A DNA stretch of 7,187 bases, from assembly GCA_028293005.1 (NCBI GenBank), contig JAQGLH010000331.1, forward strand, positions 1 through 7,187. Reading direction: 5' to 3'. Below, one piece after another: positions 1 to 4,763 of this stretch (the first letter of the stretch is position 1; each line of letters begins with the position of its first letter). The notes beneath the pieces are model-generated. The model did not search any database. It saw nothing but the letters and a program-made list of their open reading frames with translations, and was not told where the DNA came from. This DNA is from Alphaproteobacteria bacterium. GTDB lineage: Bacteria > Pseudomonadota > Alphaproteobacteria > Sphingomonadales > Sphingomonadaceae. The position numbers and the translations under genes were made by a program.

Positions 1-266
1 TCGTAGGTGCCGCGGCCGACCCAAGCGAGCGCGAGCGTTTCCGCCAGCTGATCGTCCGCGAGGTCGTCGAGAATCGCCCGCATCTCCTCCTCGACGCCGC
101 TGTTAAGCTCATCCTCGAGCGCCGACAGCGCCTGATCGCCTTCGTCGTCGAAATCGTCGACATTGTCGGCTGCGTCGTCGGGATCGAGCGCCGGCACCTG
201 TGCCTCCATCTCGCGCGCGCGCAAGATGATCCTGCACAGGGTTTCAAGCGGGGTTAGTAGGTCCAT
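1..266 (-). CDS. DUF3775 domain protein, C-terminus cut by window edge
   Basis: The reading frame runs leftwards from ATG at 266-264 and is still open at base 1, so 88 codons are visible. A GGAG ribosome binding site lies at 277-274, seven bases before the start. The protein begins MDLLTPLETLCRIILRAREM, continues into a very acidic Asp/Glu-rich stretch at about residues 28-62, and ends within the window at LALAWVGRGTYD. An N-terminal 'CxIIxKARE'-like helix, an acidic linker and a terminal 'LALAWxGRG' motif are what I recall of the DUF3775 family, small proteobacterial proteins of unknown function. There is no signal peptide or membrane segment, so it should be cytoplasmic. It is transcribed away from the tRNA gene on its right. 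The family call rests on recognition of the pattern; no activity can be assigned. Confidence 0.8.
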   Translation of the reverse strand, partial: MDLLTPLETLCRIILRAREMEAQVPALDPDDAADNVDDFDDEGDQALSALEDELNSGVEEEMRAILDDLADDQLAETLALAWVGRGTY

Positions 267-376
267 CTCTTCGCTCCGATGACGCACACTTCGATGCGCT
301 CGTGAACGACAGGGGAAGCGCCGAGTTCCGGCATTTATTGGTCGCCAAACGGAGCCGCGACCTGGTCGGCGGCCGG

Positions 377-405
377 TTGACCGCCGCCGAGGCTGTGCCT
401 ATAGC
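377..405 (+). promoter_or_regulatory. Sigma70-type promoter of the tRNA-Met gene
   Basis: A TTGACC -35 box at 377-382 is followed, after exactly 17 bases, by a TATAGC -10 box at 400-405. Transcription would start near 411-413, about 30 bases before the tRNA. The surroundings are very GC-rich, so two well-spaced near-consensus boxes just upstream of a stable RNA gene are unlikely to be chance. Confidence 0.7.
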
Positions 406-442
406 CCGCCGACGCCGGCCCTGGGGCGGCGCTGGTTGCTGG

Positions 443-519
443 GGCGGAGTAGCTCAGCTGGTTAGAGCAGCGGAATCATAATCCGCGTGTCGGGGGTTCA
501 AGTCCCTCCTCCGCTACCA
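443..519 (+). tRNA. tRNA-Met (anticodon CAT, elongator), CCA encoded
   Basis: This is a complete 77-base cloverleaf. The acceptor stem GGCGGAG at 443-449 pairs with CTCCGCT at 509-515, with a G-U closing pair, followed by A at 516 and an encoded CCA at 517-519. The D arm has stem GCTC/GAGC. The anticodon stem GCGGA/TCCGC at 470-474 and 482-486 encloses the loop ATCATAA with anticodon CAT at 477-479. The T loop is TTCAAGT. It is not the initiator: there is no unpaired C1:A72, and the anticodon stem lacks the three consecutive G:C pairs. CAT is also the gene-level anticodon of lysidine-modified tRNA-Ile2, but the body closely resembles alphaproteobacterial elongator tRNA-Met as I recall it. Confidence 0.92.
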
Positions 520-662
520 CTTCGGATCGACAGAAATGCTTGACGTGGTACCGCGAACGCATGCCCGGTCTGCCCAGGCGTGCCGGCTCAGGCGGCGCGG
601 CAGGCTTCAGGCAGGGGTGTGGGCCGCCGCCGCGACAAGATCGCGATTCCCGCGCGACCCGA

Positions 663-989
663 TCATCGTCCGGCCTTCAGTCGAGCCACCAGCATCTCGA
701 ACACTGCCGGGTGGAGTGGGGTGGAAAACTCCAAACCGGCAATCCAGTCGCGGCTCCAGGCAACCCGGGCGGGGATGGAGTCCAGGCCGGGCAATTTTAT
801 CCAGATCGTCTCACCCGGAAGCACGCGGTCGACAAGCTCGACCTTGCATCCCGACCTGGACAGATCCTGAAGATCCATCGTGCTCTTGTGGTAGCCCGAC
901 TTACGAAACTCGACCTCGATGTCGAGCTTGACGCGTTCGGCCTCGCGTTTGGCAGGCGAACCGTCGGGAGGAGGATCAGCACCGATCAT
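663..989 (-). CDS. PilZ domain protein, probable c-di-GMP receptor
   Basis: This 108-residue protein consists of a short Pro-rich N-terminus and a single PilZ domain from about residue 14 to 104. Both ligand motifs of the family are visible: RxxxR at R15-R19 and DxSxxG at D42-S44-G47. They are followed by a beta-rich stretch (about 50-90) ending in 'GLEFSTPLHP', typical of the domain core. In the family these motifs wrap around intercalated cyclic di-GMP, and stand-alone PilZ proteins act as cytoplasmic adaptors for motility, polysaccharide or other outputs; the target here is unknown. There is no signal peptide, membrane segment or second domain. The ATG at 989 has no good ribosome binding site, so it may be translated by coupling with the small ORF just upstream, or start weakly. 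The neighbours do not suggest a pathway. Confidence 0.87.
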   Translation of the reverse strand: MIGADPPPDGSPAKREAERVKLDIEVEFRKSGYHKSTMDLQDLSRSGCKVELVDRVLPGETIWIKLPGLDSIPARVAWSRDWIAGLEFSTPLHPAVFEMLVARLKAGR

Positions 990-1000
990 GGGCTGATCAT

Positions 1001-1144
1001 TTATGCCCGTAGACGAAGATCGCCAAGCGGCTTCATCATGGCGCCGGCCTGCTCAGAGGAGGGAAGGGAGCTGCGACGAATATTCCGGCGAGGCTCGGCG
1101 AGACGCGCGGCGTCGCGATCCACGTCCGCCGCTTGCATCGCCAT
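1001..1144 (-). CDS. Possible 47-residue small ORF upstream of the PilZ gene
   Basis: A short open frame begins ATG GCG ATG at 1144 and stops at TAA (1003-1001), eleven bases before the PilZ start. It has an AAAGG motif just upstream, which suits the second ATG at 1138 better than the first. The product is hydrophilic and Arg-rich (MAMQAADVDRDAARLAEPRR, then on to DLRLRA), and most codons end in G or C as in the neighbouring genes. There is no recognisable domain, signal peptide or membrane segment. It could be a leader that carries ribosomes onto the poorly signalled PilZ start, or it could be an accidental frame, which GC-rich DNA produces easily. Confidence 0.25.
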   Translation of the reverse strand: MAMQAADVDRDAARLAEPRRNIRRSSLPSSEQAGAMMKPLGDLRLRA

Positions 1145-1202
1145 CCTTTGCGTGACTGGTTCGACGTCGAGCTGGGCCAATGGCCATCGGGGCGAAAAGT
1201 AA

Positions 1203-1772
1203 TCATAACCAGCCCGCGGTCTGCGCGAGGAGCCACAGACCGATCGCCAGGAACAGCAAGGCCGCGACGGTTCGCACGATCTGCAGCGGCACGCGCTTGA
1301 TCAGCTCATTGCCGAGGAACACCGCCGGCACGTTCGCGATCATCATGCCGAGCGTCGTTCCCATCGTGACCGGGACGAGCTGATTGAAGCGAGCGCCGAG
1401 TGCCACCGTTGCGATCTGGGTCTTGTCTCCCATCTCGACCAGGAAGAAAGCGATCAGCGTGGTCACGAAAGCGCCGAAACGCGGGGGCTTGTCGGCCATG
1501 TCGTCGAGCTTGTCCGGGATCAGGGCCCAGATCGCCATCGCGATGAACGATGCCGCGATCAGATAGCGGAACCACGGTCCATCGAGGAACGAAGCCGCCT
1601 GCGAGCCGACGAGCGCAGCCAGGAAATGATTGGCGACAGTGGCCGCGAAGATGCCGGCGATGATCGGGAGCGGCCGCTTGAAGCGCGTCGCGAGAACGAT
1701 GGCGAGCAGCTGGGTCTTGTCGCCGATCTCTGCGAGAGTCACGACGGCAATCGAGGTCAGAAAGGCTTCCAC
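1203..1772 (-). CDS. Gdt1/TMEM165 (UPF0016) family cation exporter, probably Mn2+
   Basis: This 189-residue integral membrane protein has the two signature motifs of the Gdt1/UPF0016 family: AEIGDKTQ (E15-G17-D18-K19-T20) in the first helix and VEMGDKTQ (E113-G115-D116-K117-T118) in the fourth. The two homologous halves, each of about three hydrophobic helices, are joined by a charged loop at about residues 86-99 (PDKLDDMADKPPR). Family members are Ca2+/Mn2+-proton exchangers, and bacterial ones export manganese; the two ExGDKT motifs form the cation site. The length is normal for the family. The start is GTG at 1772, with GGAG at 1785-1782 nine bases upstream. The gene follows a yybP-ykoY manganese riboswitch, which independently supports Mn2+ as substrate. 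The likely role is relief of manganese excess at the inner membrane. Confidence 0.92.
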   Translation of the reverse strand: MEAFLTSIAVVTLAEIGDKTQLLAIVLATRFKRPLPIIAGIFAATVANHFLAALVGSQAASFLDGPWFRYLIAASFIAMAIWALIPDKLDDMADKPPRFGAFVTTLIAFFLVEMGDKTQIATVALGARFNQLVPVTMGTTLGMMIANVPAVFLGNELIKRVPLQIVRTVAALLFLAIGLWLLAQTAGWL

Positions 1773-1781
1773 GAGGATGTT

Positions 1782-1832
1782 CTCCGGCCGGGCGATTGCG
1801 AAGCCAACGGCATCGCAAATCCCGCCCGGCCG
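1782..1832 (-). promoter_or_regulatory. Expression-platform hairpin adjoining the exporter's ribosome binding site
   Basis: A perfect 10-base stem is formed by CGGCCGGGCG at 1785-1794 and its complement at 1823-1832. Nested inside it is a second 6-base stem (TTGCGA at 1796-1801 with TCGCAA at 1813-1818). The structure lies between the riboswitch aptamer and the GTG start. Its proximal base (1785) is also the first G of the GGAG ribosome binding site at 1785-1782. No run of T follows in the direction of transcription, so control of translation, or a terminator without a U-tract, is more likely than a classical intrinsic terminator. This is probably the output half of the manganese riboswitch. 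Confidence 0.6.
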
Positions 1833-1848
1833 AGCTGAGATGCGACGC

Positions 1849-1957
1849 CATTGGTCTCGCCCGAACGGTCTCCCGTCCCTCCCGCGCCACGGCCTCTCGA
1901 CCGAGCATGTTGACGCGAAAGCCCGTCCCGAATGGACGGCTGGCTACTCCCCAAATG
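1849..1957 (-). ncRNA. yybP-ykoY manganese riboswitch (aptamer)
   Basis: Read on the minus strand, the leader of the exporter gene has the conserved landmarks of the yybP-ykoY class in order. These are GGGGAGTAGCC at 1952-1942, a hairpin CCGTCC/GGACGG at about 1939-1923, the conserved CGTCAACATGCTC at about 1916-1904, and a closing GCGAGACC at about 1862-1855. The ends pair (CATTTGG at 1957-1951 with CCAATG at 1854-1849, one bulged base) to make the P1 stem. In this class two loops dock and bind Mn2+ directly, and the switch commonly controls UPF0016 and MntP exporters. The gene downstream is a UPF0016 protein, exactly the expected partner. The aptamer ends about 77 bases before the GTG start. 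Confidence 0.93.
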
Positions 1958-1965
1958 ACGAGCGC

Positions 1966-1994
1966 GAGCTAGCCAAATGGGTGACGCGGCACAA
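1966..1994 (-). promoter_or_regulatory. Candidate promoter of the riboswitch-exporter transcript
   Basis: On the minus strand TTGTGC (1994-1989) and TAGCTC (1971-1966) are separated by 17 bases. Transcription would start near 1959, directly at the base of the riboswitch P1 stem. The -10 box is a weak match, so the call depends mainly on position and spacing. Confidence 0.35.
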
Positions 1995-2026
1995 GCCCCT
2001 TGCGGCTTGGCCGACCGCCACGGTCG
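1992..2026 (-). terminator. Paired hairpins downstream of the anti-sigma gene, weak terminator candidate
   Basis: Two short hairpins follow the anti-sigma stop codon: CGACCG/CGGTCG at 2012-2017 and 2021-2026, and CAAGCC/GGCTTG at 1992-1997 and 2004-2009. Neither is followed by a T-run on the minus strand, so an intrinsic terminator is only possible, not shown. The second hairpin overlaps the proposed -35 box of the riboswitch transcript. Confidence 0.25.
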
Positions 2027-2043
2027 ACGGACTCGATCGGCGT

Positions 2044-2763
2044 CTAGCGCCAGCCGTTCTGTTTTGCGGCCCGTTCCGCCTCGGCGTCGAAAGGCTCGCC
2101 GGTCATTTCCTGGTCGATCATCGCGCTGAGCTGCGGGTCGTTTCCCGATGCCATGCGATAAGCGCCTTGTTGTCCTTCCGGCGCCTGGAACAGTCCGCGG
2201 ATGCGCCACACGCCTTGGTCGCGGCAGGCAAGTCCGCTGGCGCCAGCATCGGTGAAGCTGCGGCAGATCGCACCGCCGCGATCGCGGAAGGTGAGCGCTA
2301 TGCGCGGCGCGTCGCCTGCGGGCGCGCTGGCGAGCTGGGTTTGGAGCGCTTCGCCGAGCGCGCCTCCGGCGACGAGCCGGCCGTCCTCGCGCTGGATCGG
2401 AGCCGACGGAGGCGCGAGCATGTTTCCGGCGGCGAAGCCGAGCACCAATGTCGCTGCCATCGCCGCCGCCTGCCGCCAGAAGGGCGAGACCAGTCTGCGC
2501 TCGCGGCGCGTGCGCGCGGCGGCAAGATCGACCACATCGCCATCGACCACATCGCCGGTCGACGTCGACGGCAAGAGCGCCGCCGGGACCGGCGCCGCGG
2601 CCACCGGATCGAAAGCCGCGCGCAGCCGTGCATGCATCGCGCGGTGCTGTTCGGCGAGCCGCTGCAGCCGCGGGTCGGCGGCAACCTCGGCCTCAACCCG
2701 CGTCGCCGCTTCGCTATCGAGCTCGCCATCGAGCCAAGCATAGAATTCCCGCTCGTCACCCAT
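2044..2763 (-). CDS. Membrane-anchored anti-sigma factor, partner of the ECF sigma factor
   Basis: With the chosen ATG at 2763 the protein has 239 residues. An N-terminal cytoplasmic segment (about 1-45, with WLDGELD and an Arg/Glu-rich helix) resembles anti-sigma domains that clamp ECF sigma factors. It is followed by a Pro/Ala linker, a basic patch RTRRERR before the membrane, one transmembrane helix at about 98-117, and a periplasmic domain. That domain has two cysteines, C167 (ICRSF) and C180 (LACRD), which could form a disulfide. I see no HxxxCxxC zinc motif, so it is not a ZAS-type redox sensor. The start was chosen because GGAG sits six bases before this ATG; a GTG at 2775 would add four residues but lacks a good site. 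The gene overlaps the sigma gene's TGA by 8 bases (ATGGGTGA), indicating translational coupling. The sensed signal is unknown. Confidence 0.86.
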   Translation of the reverse strand: MGDEREFYAWLDGELDSEAATRVEAEVAADPRLQRLAEQHRAMHARLRAAFDPVAAAPVPAALLPSTSTGDVVDGDVVDLAAARTRRERRLVSPFWRQAAAMAATLVLGFAAGNMLAPPSAPIQREDGRLVAGGALGEALQTQLASAPAGDAPRIALTFRDRGGAICRSFTDAGASGLACRDQGVWRIRGLFQAPEGQQGAYRMASGNDPQLSAMIDQEMTGEPFDAEAERAAKQNGWR

Positions 2764-3262
2764 TTTGCTCTCCACCTAGCATCTTGAGCAATGCCGTTCG
2801 GCCGCGCACCAGACGGCTCGAGACGGTGCCGATCGGCAGGTCCAACAACTCCGCCGCCTCACGATAACCAAAACCCTCTATGAGAATCAGGGAGACGGTT
2901 TCGCGCTGTTCGTCCGGAAGGCGATCCAGCGCTGTCATCACGCGCTGCAGGTCGATCGCCGCATCCTGGCCGCCGCGCGGGTCGAAGCCGATTTTCTCGC
3001 CATCCTCGGGCGGTCGCTCGACCTTCGCCTTCCGCGCCCGGCTGCGCGCCTCGTCGATCCACAGGTTGCGCATGATCCGGTACAGCCACGCATCGAGCCG
3101 GCTGCCCTCCTGCCAGCGCGATCGGGAGCGCAGCGCGCGCTCCACGGTCTGCTGCGCGAGATCGTCTGCGTCGGCCGGGTTGCGGCTCAACGAATGCGCG
3201 AAGCGGCGTAGCCGCGGCAGCGCCTCGGTCAATCCCTGTTCGAACGTGCTTGCCAGATCCAT
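2756..3262 (-). CDS. ECF-family RNA polymerase sigma factor
   Basis: This 168-residue protein has only the two domains of an extracytoplasmic-function sigma factor. Region 2 lies at about residues 13-78 (RRFAHSLSRNPADADDLAQQ, then WLYRIMRNLWIDEARSRAR, the -10 recognition part). Region 4 lies at about 107-158, a helix-turn-helix with EGFGYREAAELLDLPIGTVSSRLVRGR that should read the -35 element. The linker between them is short and charged; there is no extra C-terminal domain. The ATG at 3262 has AAGGA only about three bases upstream, an unusually tight spacing, and a predicted leader of only about 11 bases. The anti-sigma gene overlaps its 3' end. The divergent promoter palindrome at 3274-3307 suggests that it activates its own transcription and that of the neighbouring protease. 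I cannot assign a numbered ECF group from sequence alone. Confidence 0.92.
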   Translation of the reverse strand: MDLASTFEQGLTEALPRLRRFAHSLSRNPADADDLAQQTVERALRSRSRWQEGSRLDAWLYRIMRNLWIDEARSRARKAKVERPPEDGEKIGFDPRGGQDAAIDLQRVMTALDRLPDEQRETVSLILIEGFGYREAAELLDLPIGTVSSRLVRGRTALLKMLGGEQNG

Positions 3263-3273
3263 CTTCCTTCATG

Positions 3274-3307
3274 GGGATGAAACGACAGCTCATGCTCGTT
3301 TCATCCC
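3274..3307. promoter_or_regulatory. Palindromic, face-to-face ECF-type promoter between sigma and protease genes
   Basis: GGGATGAAACGA at 3274-3285 is repeated as its exact reverse complement, TCGTTTCATCCC, at 3296-3307, separated by 10 bases. Read rightwards, GGGATGAA is a -35-like element and TCGTTT (3296-3301) a -10-like element resembling the CGTT of several ECF sigma factors. Read leftwards the same pattern appears with identical spacing, so each arm would serve as the -35 of one promoter and the -10 of the other. Predicted starts fall near 3308 (protease, about 27-base leader) and 3273 (sigma, about 11-base leader). A plain repressor operator is the alternative reading. The second copy of the motif at 4687-4714, which is not palindromic, favours a promoter. 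Confidence 0.65.
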
Positions 3308-3334
3308 GGTCAGGCATGTTTTAGAGGAATAACG

Positions 3335-4675
3335 ATGTCCAGAGTGCGCCGCCGATTAGCCGCCCGCCGGCTGTACCCCCACCGCATCTTCCTGGCGGTG
3401 CTCGCCGGCGCGACGCTGGTTGGAAGCGCGGCCGCGCAATTGCTCCCACCGGTCGGGCTGCCCGCTCCACCGGTTCTGGGGGGCGTGGTTGGCGGCATCG
3501 CCGGGACTCAGCGGCAATCCGGCCGGGTGCCGGTGATGCGCACGCTCGATACGCTCGGCATCCCCGATACGGCCGCCTCGCTCTCTCCGGTCGATCTCCT
3601 CCAGCTTCGCAAGCTCCGCCTGCGCGAGCTGGTTCGCGACCATCGCGGGGTGCTGGAGATGGATGATGACGACAATCCAGTGCGCCGCGGCGAGCTGCTG
3701 GCCATCGACCCCGATCCGGCTTCGCTGGCGGCTGCTCGCCGAGCGGGCTTCGTCATTATTCGCGATAATGCCGAAATCGAACTAGGCCTGCGCACTATCG
3801 TGCTCGCAACGCCCGGGAAGATGAGCGCGAGAGAGGGATTGCAGAAATTGCGCCGGGCGGCGCCCGGCATCGAGGCCGACTATAACCATCTGTTCGAGCC
3901 GGCCGGCGGAGCGCTGATGGTGACCGGCGCGGCGCTGGCGGCGCAGGCCGGCACCGGTACCGCGAAGCGCATCGCGATGATCGACGGCGGCGTCGCACCG
4001 CATCCCGCCTTCGCCGGTGTTGCGATCGAGCAACGCGGCTTTGCCGGCACCGCGCGAGCGACCGGCCATGGCACGGCGGTGGCATCGTTGCTGGTCGGGC
4101 AGGAGGGGCGGTTCAGCGGCGCTGCGCGCGGCGCATCCTTGTTCGTCGCGGACGTCTACGGCGGGGATCAGGCGGCGGGATCGGCGGAGGCCATCGTCCG
4201 CGCGCTTGCCTGGGCTATCGCCAAGCGCCCCCAGGTCATCAACATCAGCCTCGCCGGGCCACCGAACTTGCTGCTGAAACGAGCGGTGGAAGCGGCCGCG
4301 CGGCGGCAGATTCCGATTGTCGCGGCGGTCGGTAACGACGGGCCAGCGGCGCCGCCGCAATTTCCCGCATCCTATCCGACGGTGGTGGCGGTGACCGGCG
4401 TCGATGCAAGGGATCGCGCGCTTCCCGAGGCGGGACGCATCCCGAGCCTGGCTTTCGCCGCTCCCGGCGCGGATATGGCCGCGGCATTGCCGGTGCGTGA
4501 TTTCGCGCGGGTGCGCGGCACCTCGTTCGCGGCGCCGCTCGTCGCGGCCAGACTTGCTGCGGTCGGGTCCGAACGTGCGCTCGCGGCCGAGGCGGTGAAG
4601 GGCAGGGGCCGTGTCGGGCTTGGCATCGTCTGCAAGACGTGCCGCGTCGATCCGAAGCTGGTCGGGGCGAAATAA
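3335..4675 (+). CDS. Secreted subtilisin-like (S8 family) serine protease with propeptide
   Basis: The 446-residue precursor starts at ATG 3335, preceded by GAGGA at 3324-3328. It has an Arg-rich N-terminus, a hydrophobic core and a probable signal peptidase site after SAAA (residue 34). A Gly/Pro-rich stretch (36-60) and a region at about 66-190 follow; its alpha/beta character (GELLAIDPDPASLAAARRAG and onward) suggests an inhibitory prodomain. The catalytic domain at about 211-412 has all subtilase motifs: Asp217 in IAMIDGGV, His245 in GHGTAVAS, oxyanion Asn334 in AAVGNDGP, and Ser397 in GTSFAAPLVA. The spacing is compact compared with subtilisin. A short tail contains CKTC (C433, C436). 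It should hydrolyse peptides after export to the periplasm or beyond. It is divergent from the ECF sigma gene and shares the palindromic promoter, so it is probably in that regulon. Confidence 0.92.
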   Translation: MSRVRRRLAARRLYPHRIFLAVLAGATLVGSAAAQLLPPVGLPAPPVLGGVVGGIAGTQRQSGRVPVMRTLDTLGIPDTAASLSPVDLLQLRKLRLRELVRDHRGVLEMDDDDNPVRRGELLAIDPDPASLAAARRAGFVIIRDNAEIELGLRTIVLATPGKMSAREGLQKLRRAAPGIEADYNHLFEPAGGALMVTGAALAAQAGTGTAKRIAMIDGGVAPHPAFAGVAIEQRGFAGTARATGHGTAVASLLVGQEGRFSGAARGASLFVADVYGGDQAAGSAEAIVRALAWAIAKRPQVINISLAGPPNLLLKRAVEAAARRQIPIVAAVGNDGPAAPPQFPASYPTVVAVTGVDARDRALPEAGRIPSLAFAAPGADMAAALPVRDFARVRGTSFAAPLVAARLAAVGSERALAAEAVKGRGRVGLGIVCKTCRVDPKLVGAK

Positions 4676-4686
4676 TCGCATCCGGC

Positions 4687-4714
4687 GGGATGAAGCGCGA
4701 TGGGGTCGTCGTTT
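4687..4714 (+). promoter_or_regulatory. Second copy of the ECF-type promoter, upstream of the Gly-rich gene
   Basis: GGGATGAAGCGC at 4687-4698 and TCGTTT at 4709-4714 repeat the pattern of the sigma/protease promoter. Their starts are 22 bases apart, exactly as at 3274 and 3296. The intervening bases differ and the site is not palindromic, so what is conserved is the two elements and their spacing. Transcription would begin near 4720, about 44 bases before the ATG. The match makes the Gly-rich gene a probable target of the neighbouring ECF sigma factor. Confidence 0.6.
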
Positions 4715-4715
4715 G

Positions 4716-4753
4716 CCTTGATGAGGGACCGAATGTCCCTGTCGTGATCAAGG
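4716..4753 (+). promoter_or_regulatory. Leader hairpin touching the ribosome binding site of the Gly-rich gene
   Basis: AGGGAC (4724-4729) pairs with GTCCCT (4735-4740) over a 5-base loop. An outer stem CCTTGAT (4716-4722) pairs with ATCAAGG (4747-4753). The outer 3' arm includes the beginning of the AGGAGGA ribosome binding site (4751-4757). If transcription starts near 4720 the inner hairpin lies at the very 5' end of the mRNA, where it could stabilise it. The outer stem would be only partly transcribed, so occlusion of the site is uncertain. Confidence 0.4.
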
Positions 4754-4763
4754 AGGAACAAAC

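Noticed and set aside
443..519. tRNA-Ile2 (CAT anticodon modified to lysidine)
   Set aside because: The anticodon alone cannot separate Ile2 from elongator Met, but the tRNA body resembles alphaproteobacterial elongator tRNA-Met as I know it. A tRNA model that scores Ile2 separately would settle it.
1306..1908. 200-codon open frame starting inside the riboswitch and overlapping the exporter gene
   Set aside because: Its ATG is part of the conserved riboswitch sequence CGTCAACATGCTC, and the product is an Arg-rich out-of-frame reading of the exporter.
2764..2775. GTG start giving four extra residues on the anti-sigma factor
   Set aside because: The ATG at 2763 has a GGAG six bases upstream and overlaps the sigma stop codon in the usual coupled arrangement; the GTG lacks a ribosome binding site.
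1630..2787. 385-codon plus-strand frame across the exporter leader and anti-sigma gene
   Set aside because: It runs antisense to two well-supported genes and a riboswitch, with no domain or ribosome binding site; typical GC-rich shadow.
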